From assembly GCF_014649835.1 (NCBI RefSeq), contig NZ_BMTU01000006.1, forward strand, positions 372,001-436,000: a DNA stretch of 64,000 bases. The letters are read 5' to 3'. Below the pieces are notes generated by a model. That model saw only the letters and a program-made list of their open reading frames with translations. It was not told where the DNA came from and did not search any database. The position numbers were made by a program, and so were the translations under genes. Source of the DNA: Streptomyces pilosus. Its GTDB lineage: Bacteria; Actinomycetota; Actinomycetes; Streptomycetales; Streptomycetaceae. Positions 1-8,539 of the stretch are shown one piece after another; positions within the stretch are counted from its first letter, which is position 1; every line of letters starts with the position of its first letter.

Positions 1-434
1 TGGCCGTGGTGATCGACGAGTACGGCGGCACGGCGGGGGTGGCCACCCTGGAGGACATCGTCGAAGAGGTCGTCGGCGAGGTGCGGGACGAGCACGACCC
101 GCACGAGACCCCCGACCTGGCCCGGGAGGGCACCGACGAGGACGGGCGGACGCTGTTCTCGGCCGACGGGGCCGCGCGCCTGGACCAGCTCGCCCGGGTC
201 GGCCTGCGCGCGCCGGAGGGGCCCTACGAGACGCTCGCCGGGCTGGTGGCCGCGCGGCTGGGGCGGATCCCCGACGCCGGTGACGCCCTGGAGGTGGCGG
301 GCTGGCGGCTCGAAGTGGTGGACGCCTCCGGCCGCCGCGCGGCGCGCGTCCTGCTGCACGCGCCCGCCGGCGACGGACCCGCGACGGAAGCGCGGAACGC
401 GGGGACCAAGGACGACGAGGGGGCACGGCGATGA
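1..434 (+). CDS. CNNM/CorC-family membrane protein, C-terminal part (5' truncated)
   Basis: This is the end of a gene whose start lies left of the window; codons are in phase from base 3. The visible protein opens with VVIDEYGGTAGVATLEDIVE, the typical end of the second CBS domain in HlyC/CorC/CNNM proteins. It then runs into an acidic linker and a CorC_HlyC transporter-associated domain (roughly the last 90 residues), ending in an alanine-rich tail. Family members are membrane proteins linked to divalent-cation (Mg/Co) homeostasis; the older 'hemolysin' label is not a reliable function. Its stop codon overlaps the next start (ATGA at 431-434), so the two paralogues are translationally coupled. 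Confidence 0.9.
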   Translation, partial: AVVIDEYGGTAGVATLEDIVEEVVGEVRDEHDPHETPDLAREGTDEDGRTLFSADGAARLDQLARVGLRAPEGPYETLAGLVAARLGRIPDAGDALEVAGWRLEVVDASGRRAARVLLHAPAGDGPATEARNAGTKDDEGARR

Positions 435-1444
435 CCGTCGTACAGCTGCTGATCGGACTGGCGACCCTGGTCGTCAACGCCTTCTTCGTGGGCGCCGAGT
501 TCGCCCTGATCTCGGTGCGCCGCAGCCAGATCGAGCCGTACGCCGACCAGGGCGACCGGCGCGCCAGGAGTGTGCTGTGGGGCCTCGAGCACGTGTCGGC
601 GCTGATGGCGGCCGCGCAGCTCGGCATCACCCTGTGCACGCTCGTCCTCGGCGTCGTCGCCGAACCGGCGATCGCGCACCTGCTCGAACCGGTCTTCCAC
701 GCGGTGGGTGTCCCCGACGGCGCCGGGCACGCCGTGTCGTTCGTGATCGCGCTGACGCTCGCCACGTACCTGCACATGCTGCTCGGGGAGATGGTGCCGA
801 AGAACGTCGCCCTCGCCGAGCCGGTGCGCACCGCGCTGCTGCTCGGTCCGCCCCTGGTGACGCTGTCCCGTGCGCTGCGTCCGGTGATCTTCACGGTCAA
901 CGCGTTCGCCAACACGCTGCTGCGGCTGCTGCGGGTCGAGACGCGTGACGAGGTGGTGGCGTCCTTCTCGGACGCCGAGCTGGCCCAGATCGTGAAGGAC
1001 TCCGGCGAGGCGGGACTGATCGACGACCGGGCGCAGGAGCGGCTGCACGACGCGCTGGAACTGGGCCGCCGTCCCGTGCGGGACGTGGTGATGCCGCTGG
1101 AACGGGTGGTCTACGCGCGCGTGGGCGTCACCCCGGAGGGGCTGGAGCGGCTGTCGGCCGAGACCGGCTTCTCCCGGTTCCCGGTGGTCGACGAGCAGCG
1201 GCGGATCGTCGGCTACCTGCACGTGAAGGACGCCCTGGACGCCTCCCCGCGCGACACCCCGTTCCGGACGGCGGACATGCGGGCCATCGCCCGGGTGCGG
1301 GAGAGCACGCCGATGGACGACGTCCTCACCGCCATGCGCCGCAGCCGGACGCACCTGGCGGCCGTCCTCGGGACGGACGGGCGGCTGGCGGGCCTGGTGA
1401 CGATGGAGGACGTGCTGCAGGAGCTGTTCGGACAGCGGGCCTGA
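431..1444 (+). CDS. CNNM domain / CBS-pair membrane protein
   Basis: 337 residues. Residues about 1-190 form the DUF21/CNNM transmembrane region: hydrophobic segments, small-residue-rich helices and the family hallmark GEMVPKN. A CBS pair follows (about 205-330, with RFPVVDEQRRIVGYLHVKD and LAGLVTMEDVL). The protein stops immediately after the CBS pair, so unlike its upstream partner it lacks the CorC_HlyC domain. It is probably a cation transporter or regulator in the cytoplasmic membrane acting with the first protein; the ion is not deducible here. It starts at the ATG inside the ATGA overlap with the upstream gene. Confidence 0.9.
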   Translation: MTVVQLLIGLATLVVNAFFVGAEFALISVRRSQIEPYADQGDRRARSVLWGLEHVSALMAAAQLGITLCTLVLGVVAEPAIAHLLEPVFHAVGVPDGAGHAVSFVIALTLATYLHMLLGEMVPKNVALAEPVRTALLLGPPLVTLSRALRPVIFTVNAFANTLLRLLRVETRDEVVASFSDAELAQIVKDSGEAGLIDDRAQERLHDALELGRRPVRDVVMPLERVVYARVGVTPEGLERLSAETGFSRFPVVDEQRRIVGYLHVKDALDASPRDTPFRTADMRAIARVRESTPMDDVLTAMRRSRTHLAAVLGTDGRLAGLVTMEDVLQELFGQRA

Positions 1445-1502
1445 GCGTGAGGGAACCCGACCGACCGCCGGGTATGTGCCAGGGGATACCATCTCCCTCG
1501 CC

Positions 1503-2279
1503 ATGCAGACGAATCCCACCCACAGCAGCCTCGTCGCCCTCGGCGACTCCTTCACCGAGGGCATGTCCGACCGGCTCCCCGACGGCACCTACCGCGGCTG
1601 GGCCGACCTCCTCGCCGGGCGGATGGCGGCCACCGCTCCCGGCTTCCGGTACGCCAACCTGGCGGTGCGCGGCAAGCTGATCCGGCAGATCGTCGACGAG
1701 CAGGTCGGGGTCGCCGCGGACATGGGCGCCGACGTCATCACCCTGGTCGGCGGGCTCAACGACACCCTGCGGCCCAAGTGCGACATGGCGCAGGTGCGGG
1801 ATCTGCTGACGGAGGCGGTGGAGCGGCTGGCCCCGCGCTGCGAGCAACTGGTGCTCATGCGCAGTCCCGGTCGCCACGGACCGGTGCTGGAGCGGTTCCG
1901 GCCACGCATGGAGGCGCTGTTCGAGTGCGTGGACGAGCTGGCCGGGCGGCACGGCGCACTGGTCGTCGACCTCTACGGGGCGCCCGCGCTCGCCGACCCC
2001 CGGCTGTGGGACGTGGACCGGCTGCACCTGACCGCGGACGGGCACCGCCGGGTCGCCGAGGCGGTGTGGCAGACGCTGGGCTACGCCCCGCGGGACCCGG
2101 AGTGGCACCTGCCCCCGGAGGCGACGCTGCCCCCGGGCTGGGCGGCCCGGCGGGCGGCGGACGCCCGGTTCGCCCGGCAGCACCTGCTGCCGTGGATCGG
2201 CCGCCGCCTCACCGGCCGCTCCTCCGGCGACGGCCTGCCGCCGAAGCGGCCCGAGCTGCTGCCGTACGAGACCCGGTAG
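1503..2279 (+). CDS. SGNH/GDSL-family hydrolase
   Basis: 258 residues from ATG 1503. The N-terminal block ALGDSFTEG carries the GDS nucleophile of SGNH esterases. GGLND gives the oxyanion Asn block and DRLHLTADGH gives the catalytic Asp/His block near residue 180. There is no clear signal peptide, so it is probably cytoplasmic. The substrate is unknown; the family covers esterases, lipases and acetyl-hydrolases. I prefer ATG 1503 over GTG 1476: a TANNNT element (TACCAT, 1487-1492) lies 10 nt before the ATG, as expected for a near-leaderless transcript, and the residues between the two starts look nothing like the family. Confidence 0.85.
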   Translation: MQTNPTHSSLVALGDSFTEGMSDRLPDGTYRGWADLLAGRMAATAPGFRYANLAVRGKLIRQIVDEQVGVAADMGADVITLVGGLNDTLRPKCDMAQVRDLLTEAVERLAPRCEQLVLMRSPGRHGPVLERFRPRMEALFECVDELAGRHGALVVDLYGAPALADPRLWDVDRLHLTADGHRRVAEAVWQTLGYAPRDPEWHLPPEATLPPGWAARRAADARFARQHLLPWIGRRLTGRSSGDGLPPKRPELLPYETR

Positions 2280-2351
2280 CGGCGCCCTGTACTTTCCTCC
2301 AGGTCACCCCGTGGCGCCGGCCTGCAGGAATCGCCAGTAGACTCCCTGTAC

Positions 2352-3794
2352 GTGACTGCTGCGCCCGCCAAGCCCCGTATCCCGAACGTCCTCGCCGGAC
2401 GCTACGCCTCGACCGAGCTCGCCACGCTCTGGTCCCCCGAGCAGAAGGTGAGGCTGGAGCGGCAGCTCTGGCTGGCCGTGCTGCGGGCCCAGAAGGACCT
2501 CGGGATCGAGGTGCCCGACGCGGCGATCGCCGACTACGAGCGGGTGCTCGACCAGGTCGACCTGGCCTCGATCGCCGAGCGCGAGAAGGTCACCCGCCAC
2601 GACGTGAAGGCGCGGATCGAGGAGTTCAACGACCTCGCCGGGCACGAGCACGTGCACAAGGGCATGACCTCCCGCGACCTCACCGAGAACGTCGAGCAGC
2701 TGCAGATCCGGCTCTCCCTCGAACTGGTCCGCGACCGCTCCGTGGCGGTGCTGGCGCGCCTGGGCAGGCTGGCCGCCGAGTACGGCGAGCTGGTCATGGC
2801 CGGACGTTCGCACAACGTGGCCGCGCAGGCCACCACCCTCGGCAAGCGGTTCGCGACCGCGGCCGACGAGCTGCTGGTCGCGTACGGCCGGGTGGAGGAG
2901 CTGCTCGGCCGCTACCCGCTGCGCGGCATCAAGGGCCCGGTCGGAACGGCGCAGGACATGCTGGACCTGCTCGGCGGTGACGCGGGCAAGCTCGCCGAGC
3001 TGGAGCAGCGGATCGCCGGGCACCTGGGCTTCTCGCAGGCGTTCACGAGCGTCGGCCAGGTATACCCGCGCTCGCTGGACTACGAGGTCGTCACCGCGCT
3101 GGTGCAGCTGGCCGCCGCACCGTCGTCGCTTGCGAGGACGATCCGGCTGATGGCCGGGCACGAGCTGGTCACCGAGGGCTTCAAGCCGGGTCAGGTCGGC
3201 TCGTCCGCGATGCCGCACAAGATGAACACCCGTTCCTGCGAGCGCGTCAACGGCCTGATGGTGATCCTGCGCGGCTACGCCTCGATGACGGGCGAGCTGG
3301 CCGGCGACCAGTGGAACGAGGGCGACGTGTCCTGCTCGGTGGTGCGCCGGGTCGCGCTGCCGGACGCGTTCTTCGCGCTCGACGGCCTGCTGGAGACGTT
3401 CCTGACGGTGCTCGACGAGTTCGGCGCCTTCCCGGCGGTCGTCGCCCGGGAGCTGGACCGCTACCTGCCGTTCCTCGCCACCACCAAGGTCCTGATGGGC
3501 GCGGTGCGCGCGGGCGTCGGCCGTGAGGTCGCCCACGAGGCGATCAAGGAGAACGCCGTCGCCACCGCTCTCGCCATGCGGGAGCGGGGCGCCGAGCGCA
3601 ACGACCTCCTCGACAAGCTCGCCGCCGACGAGCGGCTGCCGCTCGGCCGGGCCGAGCTGGAGGCCCTGATGGCGGACAAGCTCTCCTTCACGGGCGCGGC
3701 GAGCGACCAGGTGGGCCTCGTGGTGGGCCGGATCGACGAGATCGTGAAGCAGCGGCCGGAGGCCGCCGCCTACACCCCCGGGGCGATCCTCTGA
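2352..3794 (+). CDS. purB: Adenylosuccinate lyase
   Basis: 480 residues, full length. The enzyme acts twice in purine synthesis: it splits SAICAR to AICAR and adenylosuccinate to AMP, releasing fumarate each time. The fumarase/aspartase superfamily signature is clear as GSSAMPHKMN around residue 285, with the catalytic Ser in the flexible loop, and TSRDLTEN and GRSHN in the N-terminal half. GTG 2352 begins with residues typical of actinobacterial PurB. TAGACT at 2338-2343 ends 8 nt before the GTG, pointing to a leaderless or very short-leader mRNA. The stop overlaps the probable start of the next gene. Confidence 0.97.
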   Translation: MTAAPAKPRIPNVLAGRYASTELATLWSPEQKVRLERQLWLAVLRAQKDLGIEVPDAAIADYERVLDQVDLASIAEREKVTRHDVKARIEEFNDLAGHEHVHKGMTSRDLTENVEQLQIRLSLELVRDRSVAVLARLGRLAAEYGELVMAGRSHNVAAQATTLGKRFATAADELLVAYGRVEELLGRYPLRGIKGPVGTAQDMLDLLGGDAGKLAELEQRIAGHLGFSQAFTSVGQVYPRSLDYEVVTALVQLAAAPSSLARTIRLMAGHELVTEGFKPGQVGSSAMPHKMNTRSCERVNGLMVILRGYASMTGELAGDQWNEGDVSCSVVRRVALPDAFFALDGLLETFLTVLDEFGAFPAVVARELDRYLPFLATTKVLMGAVRAGVGREVAHEAIKENAVATALAMRERGAERNDLLDKLAADERLPLGRAELEALMADKLSFTGAASDQVGLVVGRIDEIVKQRPEAAAYTPGAIL

Positions 3795-4339
3795 GGCGCT
3801 TCACCCAGGAGGAACTGCAGGCCGCCCGCGACCGCCTCGTACCGGACGTGGCCGCGGACGGCCTGCGGGTGCTGTTCTGCGGGATCAACCCGGGTCTGAT
3901 GACGGCCGCGACCGGCCACCACTTCGCCCGCCCGGGCAACCGCTTCTGGCCGGCCCTGCACCGCTCCGGATTCACGCCGGAACTGCTGCCGCCGTCGCAG
4001 CAGGAGAAGCTGCTGTCGTACGGGCTCGGCATCACCAACGTGGTGGCGCGGGCCACCGCGCGGGCGGACGAGCTGAGCGCCGAGGAGTACCGCGAGGGCG
4101 GGCGGCTGCTCGCCGCGAAGGTGGCCCGGCTGCGCCCGCGCTGGCTGGCCGTGCTCGGCGTCACCGCCTACCGCGCGGCGTTCGACGACCGGAAGGCGCG
4201 GGTGGGGCCGCAGGCGCGGACCATCGGCGGGACACGGGTGTGGGTGCTGCCCAATCCGAGCGGGCTGAACGCGCACTGGACGCCGGCCACGCTCGCGGAG
4301 GAGTTCGGCCGGCTGCGGGAGGCCGCGGCGGACCGGTGA
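3791..4339 (+). CDS. mug: Mug/TDG-type G:T/U mismatch DNA glycosylase
   Basis: About 182 residues if read from CTG 3791. The fold markers GINPG (residue about 31-35), the FARPGNRFWPAL block and the C-terminal NPSGLNAHWT place it in the mismatch-specific uracil/thymine DNA glycosylase family. These enzymes remove U or T opposite G, and also ethenocytosine, to start base excision repair. The first canonical start in frame is GTG 3848, but the preceding codons encode RRFTQEELQAARDRLVPD, which looks like the normal family N-terminus. The likely start is therefore CTG 3791, overlapping the purB stop as CTGA. Start uncertain, function fairly sure. Confidence 0.85.
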   Translation: MRRFTQEELQAARDRLVPDVAADGLRVLFCGINPGLMTAATGHHFARPGNRFWPALHRSGFTPELLPPSQQEKLLSYGLGITNVVARATARADELSAEEYREGGRLLAAKVARLRPRWLAVLGVTAYRAAFDDRKARVGPQARTIGGTRVWVLPNPSGLNAHWTPATLAEEFGRLREAAADR

Positions 4340-4348
4340 GGCCGGCGG

Positions 4349-4789
4349 TCAGGGCGGGGCCGTGTCCGTGACCACGGCCAGCAGCCGCAGCCCCTCCCCC
4401 GGGTCCCGGTCGGCGACCGCCACCGCGACCCAGCGTGCGGTGCCCGGGACCTCCCACAGCCACGCCACGTCCGCCCGGGCGCAGAGCCCGGCCCACGGCT
4501 CGGGTATGTCCTCCCGCTCGGTGCGCAGCAGCAGCGTCCGCAGGTTGAAGGGGCTGACGTCCCCCCAGCGCGGGGCCAGCACCTCGTAGAGGGCGTCGCG
4601 GCCCTTCTCGAACTGGTCCGCCGCGACCGCCAGGTCGGCGGGGTCGCCGTCGCCCGGGCCGGGGCCGCACTCGAGGACCGCCACATGGTGACCGGGCGCC
4701 CCGGAGCCGGTGTCCGACGGGCCGCGCTCCGCCGGGAAGGGGCGGTGGCACAGCTCGTCGATGAGGGCGATGTGCCGTGCGATGTCCAT
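4349..4789 (-). CDS. Conserved hypothetical protein
   Basis: 146 residues, soluble, acidic, with no signal peptide or membrane segment. It starts MDIARHIALIDELCHRPFPA and is rich in Trp and Arg around residues 75-125 (PRWGDVSPFNLRTLL, WLWEVPGTARWVAV). I recognise no catalytic motif. It lies downstream of, and on the same strand as, the ABC transporter pair but is separated from the permease by about 55 bp and converges with mug with 9 bp between stops. The reading frame has strong third-position GC bias, so the gene is real; function unknown. Confidence 0.7.
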   Translation of the reverse strand: MDIARHIALIDELCHRPFPAERGPSDTGSGAPGHHVAVLECGPGPGDGDPADLAVAADQFEKGRDALYEVLAPRWGDVSPFNLRTLLLRTEREDIPEPWAGLCARADVAWLWEVPGTARWVAVAVADRDPGEGLRLLAVVTDTAPP

Positions 4790-4844
4790 GGGTCCAGTAA
4801 ACCCGTCGCCACTGACACTTGGCGGTGCGTCAGCCCGCCGCCCC

Positions 4845-5570
4845 TCAGGCGTCCCTGCGGCGCAGGCTCCACGCCCCGGCGAGCAGGGCCGCTGCCGTCC
4901 ACAGCGCGGTCACGGCAAGTCCCGTCCAGGGGCCCAGGGTTCCCTCGGGGGTCTGGCGCAGGACCGCTTGGCCGGCCCGGTCGGGCAGGAAGTCGGCGGC
5001 GGTCCCGGCGGCGTCGCCGATCACGAAGGACACCACCAGGATGAACGGGATCAGCACGGACAGGGTCGCCGCCCCGCTGCGCAGCAGGGTGGCGAGGCCG
5101 GCCGCGAGGAGCGCCATCAGGGTCAGGTAGACGGCGCAGCCGACCACGGCGCGGACCTGTTCGGCCGTGCCGAGGCCGCTCGCCGCGCCGCCGAGTCCCG
5201 CCCGCGCCGCGAGAAGGGCGGCGAGGGCGGTGAGCAGCCCGACGAGCAGGACGGGAAGGGCGATCGCCGTCGCTTTCGCGGCGAACCAGCGTCCCCGCTG
5301 CGGGACCGCGCCGAGGGAGAGCCGCAGGGCTCCGTCGTGGTACTCCGCCGCCACGGCCATGGCGCCGAAGGAGACGGCGGCGATCTGACCGGGGGCGACG
5401 CCGGACAGGGCCGTGAACAGCGGGTCGGACTCCGGGTCCGAGGCGCCGTCCGCTCCGGCGACGGCGGAGAACGCCGTGGTCACCGCGAACAGCGCGCACA
5501 GCGCCCCCGGGAGCGAGCGGACGGTGCGGATCTTCAGCCACTCCGCGTGGAGCACGGGTGCGAACTGCAT
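4845..5570 (-). CDS. ABC-2 type transporter permease
   Basis: 241 residues. It opens with EWLKIRTVRS, the usual cytoplasmic N-terminus of ABC-2 permeases, followed by about six hydrophobic helices (near residues 20-40, 60-75, 95-130, 145-170, 175-195 and 215-235) and ends in a basic RRRDA tail. It begins 2 nt after the stop of the ATPase gene, so the two are one transcription unit forming a heteromeric exporter. Such systems next to DesK/DesR-type regulators often export lipids or antibiotics or sense envelope stress, but the substrate cannot be read from sequence. Confidence 0.88.
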   Translation of the reverse strand: MQFAPVLHAEWLKIRTVRSLPGALCALFAVTTAFSAVAGADGASDPESDPLFTALSGVAPGQIAAVSFGAMAVAAEYHDGALRLSLGAVPQRGRWFAAKATAIALPVLLVGLLTALAALLAARAGLGGAASGLGTAEQVRAVVGCAVYLTLMALLAAGLATLLRSGAATLSVLIPFILVVSFVIGDAAGTAADFLPDRAGQAVLRQTPEGTLGPWTGLAVTALWTAAALLAGAWSLRRRDA

Positions 5571-5572
5571 GG

Positions 5573-6493
5573 TCAGGCCTCCTGCGGCTGGGCGGCGAAC
5601 TCGGTCTCGGCGGCGGTCAGATCCAGATAGGCCTGCTCCAGCGTGCCTTCGTCGGCGGTGAGTTCCAGGATCGGTACGCCCGCGGCGGAGACGAGGCGTC
5701 CGATGTCGTCCACGCGGGCGCCGGGCACGGTCCAGTGCCCGTCCGGGTGTTCCTCGGGGTCGTGCCCGTGCCGGGCGAGGGCGGTCCTCAGGGCGGCGGC
5801 GTCGGAGGTGCGGATCCGGACGGACGGGCGGACGCGCGCGTCGATGAACTCCCGCATGGGTGTGTCGGCGAGCAACCGGCCCCGGCCGAGGACGACGAGG
5901 TGGTCGGCGAAGACGGCCGTCTCGTTCATGAGGTGGCTGGAGACCAGGACCGTGCGTCCCTCGTCGGCCAGGCGGCGCAGCAGCGCGCGGATCCACACGA
6001 TGCCCTCCGGGTCGAGACCGTTGGACGGTTCGTCGAGCAGCACCACCCCGGGGTCGCCCAGCAGCGCGGCGGCGATGCCCAGCCGCTGGCACATGCCCAG
6101 GGAGTACGTCCGCACCCGGTCGCGCGCCACCGCCCCGAGGCCGGTCTCCTCCAGTACCCCGTCCACCCGGCGGTCGGGGATCCGGTGACTCGCCGCGAGG
6201 ACGCGCAGGTGGTCGCGGCCCGAGCGGGAGCCGTGGGCGGCCCGCGCGTCCAGCAGGGCGCCGACGCGGTGCAGAGGCCGGGTCAGGGTGGTGTAGGCGC
6301 GTCCGCCGACGGTCGCCGAGCCCGACGTCGGGTGGTCGAGGCCGAGCACCAGGCGCATGGTGGTGGACTTGCCCGCGCCGTTGGGGCCGAGGAAGCCGGT
6401 GACGCGGCCGGGCAGGACGCGGAAGGTGAGGTGGTCGACGGCCCGCCGGGTGCCGTACTCCTTGGTGAGGTCCTGGACGTCGATGCTGGTCAT
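5573..6493 (-). CDS. ABC transporter ATP-binding protein
   Basis: 306 residues from the ATG at 6493 (MTSIDVQDLTKEYG). Walker A is GPNGAGKST near residue 40, the signature is YSLGMCQRLGIA near 135, and Walker B is VVLLDEPSNGLD near 155. A C-terminal domain of about 90 residues follows, as in drug/antibiotic exporter ATPases of the CcmA/DrrA type. It pairs with the downstream permease. The longer reading frame extending to 6613 would run into the divergent kinase promoter and is not supported. The divergent intergenic region contains an 18-bp palindrome. Confidence 0.93.
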   Translation of the reverse strand: MTSIDVQDLTKEYGTRRAVDHLTFRVLPGRVTGFLGPNGAGKSTTMRLVLGLDHPTSGSATVGGRAYTTLTRPLHRVGALLDARAAHGSRSGRDHLRVLAASHRIPDRRVDGVLEETGLGAVARDRVRTYSLGMCQRLGIAAALLGDPGVVLLDEPSNGLDPEGIVWIRALLRRLADEGRTVLVSSHLMNETAVFADHLVVLGRGRLLADTPMREFIDARVRPSVRIRTSDAAALRTALARHGHDPEEHPDGHWTVPGARVDDIGRLVSAAGVPILELTADEGTLEQAYLDLTAAETEFAAQPQEA

Positions 6494-6550
6494 GTGCCCC
6501 AGCGTGGCCGCCGGAGGGGTGACGGGGCCTCCCCCGGGCGGGGATTCCCG

Positions 6551-6568
6551 CTCCCCCGCGCGGGGGAG
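6551..6568. promoter_or_regulatory. 18-bp perfect palindrome in ABC/kinase divergent promoter
   Basis: CTCCCCCGCGCGGGGGAG is a perfect palindrome halfway between the start of the ABC ATPase (6493, leftward) and the histidine kinase (6603, rightward). Its position suits an operator for the linked response regulator controlling both transcripts. This is inference; GC-rich palindromes also arise by chance in such DNA. Confidence 0.4.
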
Positions 6569-6602
6569 GCGGGGGCCCGCGGGGCCCTGGCACGATGACG
6601 GA

Positions 6603-7757
6603 ATGATCCGCATGCTGCGCCCTCTCCTGCGCGGGAGGACCTACACGCGCCTGCTGCATCTCTGGGTCCCCGGACTGCCGTTCAGCGTGTGGATGTTCAT
6701 CGATCCCGGCAAGCCGTGGGTGCCCGCGGTGGTGCTCGTCCCCCTGGGACTGGTCCCCGCGGTGCGCAGGGGCGAGGGCGTGCAGGCCCTGCTGCTGCTG
6801 ACACCCGACGAGCGGGAACCGGGCTTCTCCCAGGAGCCGTCGGCGACGTGGCGGGACCGCCGGCGCACCGCGCTGTGGGTGGCGGTGCGGGTGGCGCTGG
6901 CGATCGTGACGGTGTGCCTCACGGTGTGGCTGCCGCTCCTGTCCTACTCCCTGGCCGAAGTGGCCGCGGGAACGGTGCCCGGGGGCGTGCCGGTGCTGGA
7001 GGACGCGGCCCCGCACTGGGCGTACGCCCTGCTGGTGCCGCTCCCACTGGCCGCGCTGTACGCGGTCGTGGTGGGGCTCGGCGAGCTGGTCACGGCGACG
7101 GCGCGCCGGCTGCTGGGGCCCTCGCCCGCCGAACGCCTCGCCGCGCTGGAGGCCAGGACCGAGCAGCTGCTGGAGCGCACGCGCATCGCGCGGGAGCTGC
7201 ACGACTCCATCGGCCACGCGCTGACCGTCGCCGTCCTGCAGGCCGGTGCCGCGCGGGCGGCGGGCGATCCCGCCTTCACCGAGCGGGCGCTGGCCGCCGT
7301 GGAGGAGACGGGCCGGGCGGCGCTGGAGGATCTGGAGCGGGTCCTGGGCGTGCTGCGCGAGCCGGAGAGACCGGCGGGCAGCCGTCCGGGGCTCGTGGAC
7401 GCCGACCGTCTGCTGGAGTCCGCCCGGGCCTCCGGCGCGGAGGTCGACGCCGAGGTGACGGGCCCGCTGGAGACGGTGCCGGGGCCGGTGTCCCGCGAGG
7501 GCTACCGCATCCTGCAGGAGTCGCTGACGAACGCGCTGCGGCACGCGGGGGCGGTCCCCGTACGGGTCCGGATCGGTGTCGCCGACGGCACCCTGCTCCT
7601 CGACGTCCGCAATCCGCTGAGGGAGGACCCGCCCGGTGCCGGGCGCGGCAGCGGCCTGCGCGGCATACGCGAGCGCGCCGCGCTGCTCGGCGGCCGCGCG
7701 TGGACGGGCCCCGACGAGGGCGACTGGCGGGTGCGGGCCGAGCTGCCGCTGGGCTGA
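6603..7757 (+). CDS. DesK-type sensor histidine kinase
   Basis: 384 residues from ATG 6603. The N-terminal 160 residues hold hydrophobic segments (a hairpin near 15-55 and two helices near 90-150), so it is a membrane sensor with almost no extracellular domain. The HisKA_3 dimerisation box is ARELHDSIGHAL with phospho-acceptor His200. The ATPase domain has the N-box SLTNALRHAG and the G-box GSGLRGIRERAALLGG. It pairs with the LuxR-type response regulator 14 bp downstream and faces an ABC exporter, an arrangement common for envelope-stress or antibiotic-sensing modules. The signal is unknown. Confidence 0.92.
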   Translation: MIRMLRPLLRGRTYTRLLHLWVPGLPFSVWMFIDPGKPWVPAVVLVPLGLVPAVRRGEGVQALLLLTPDEREPGFSQEPSATWRDRRRTALWVAVRVALAIVTVCLTVWLPLLSYSLAEVAAGTVPGGVPVLEDAAPHWAYALLVPLPLAALYAVVVGLGELVTATARRLLGPSPAERLAALEARTEQLLERTRIARELHDSIGHALTVAVLQAGAARAAGDPAFTERALAAVEETGRAALEDLERVLGVLREPERPAGSRPGLVDADRLLESARASGAEVDAEVTGPLETVPGPVSREGYRILQESLTNALRHAGAVPVRVRIGVADGTLLLDVRNPLREDPPGAGRGSGLRGIRERAALLGGRAWTGPDEGDWRVRAELPLG

Positions 7758-7771
7758 TCTAGGCTGGCCGG

Positions 7772-8434
7772 ATGCCGGTGACCGTGCTCCTCGTCGACGA
7801 CGAACCTCTCGTACGCGCGGGTCTGCGGGCCGTGTTGGAGGCGCAGCCCGACATCGAGGTCGTCGGGGAGGCGGCCGACGGGGCGGCGGTCGTTCCGCTG
7901 GTGCGGCGACTGCGGCCGGACGTGGTCGCCATGGACGTGCGCATGCCGCTGCTGGACGGCATCGAGGCCACGCGCGCGCTGCTGCGGTCGGTCGATGCGC
8001 CGCCGAAGATCCTCGTGGTGACGACGTTCGAGAACGACGAGTACGTGTACGGGGCGCTGCGCGCGGGCGCGGACGGGTTCCTGCTGAAGCGGGCGCGGCC
8101 CGCGGAGATCGTGCACGCGGTGCGGCTGGTCGCCGAGGGCGAGTCGTTGCTGTTCCCGGCCTCGGTGCGCCGCCTGGCGGCCGAGTACGGCGAGGACGGC
8201 GGCAACCGGGCCGCGCGGGCGGTACTGGAGCGGGCGCGGCTGACCGAGCGGGAGGGCGAGGTACTGCGGCTGATGGCGCGGGGCCTGACCAACGCGGAGA
8301 TCGCCGGCCGGCTCGTGGTGGGGACGGAGACCGTGAAGTCCCATGTGAGCGCGGTCCTGGCGAAGCTCGGGGCGCGGGACCGGACCCAGGCGGTGATCGC
8401 GGCCTACGAGTCGGGCTTCGTGGCGCCGGGGTGA
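7772..8434 (+). CDS. NarL/LuxR-family response regulator
   Basis: 220 residues. The receiver domain (1-120) has the acidic pair D9/D10, phospho-acceptor Asp55 in MDVRMPLLDG and the conserved Lys in FLLKRARP. The C-terminal LuxR helix-turn-helix (about 150-210) has LTEREGEVLRLMARGLTNAEI and the recognition segment GTETVKSHVSAVLAKL. It is the cognate partner of the preceding kinase. TAGGCT (7761-7766) sits 5 nt before the ATG, so a second leaderless transcript may start here in addition to read-through from the kinase gene. The adjacent ABC exporter is the obvious target. Confidence 0.93.
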   Translation: MPVTVLLVDDEPLVRAGLRAVLEAQPDIEVVGEAADGAAVVPLVRRLRPDVVAMDVRMPLLDGIEATRALLRSVDAPPKILVVTTFENDEYVYGALRAGADGFLLKRARPAEIVHAVRLVAEGESLLFPASVRRLAAEYGEDGGNRAARAVLERARLTEREGEVLRLMARGLTNAEIAGRLVVGTETVKSHVSAVLAKLGARDRTQAVIAAYESGFVAPG

Positions 8435-8539
8435 GCCGTCTCCGCGGGGCGGTCCCGGGTGCTCCGGCCCGGAGGTCGCCGGGGTCCGCCGCGCCGAGTA
8501 CGATCCGCCCAACACGCGCACGAGCTCGGAGGACGGACG

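Noticed and set aside
4845..7544. 899-codon leftward open frame
   Set aside because: Only the last 241 codons are the ABC permease; the rest is the antisense shadow of the ATPase and kinase regions, with Arg/Pro-rich nonsense composition.
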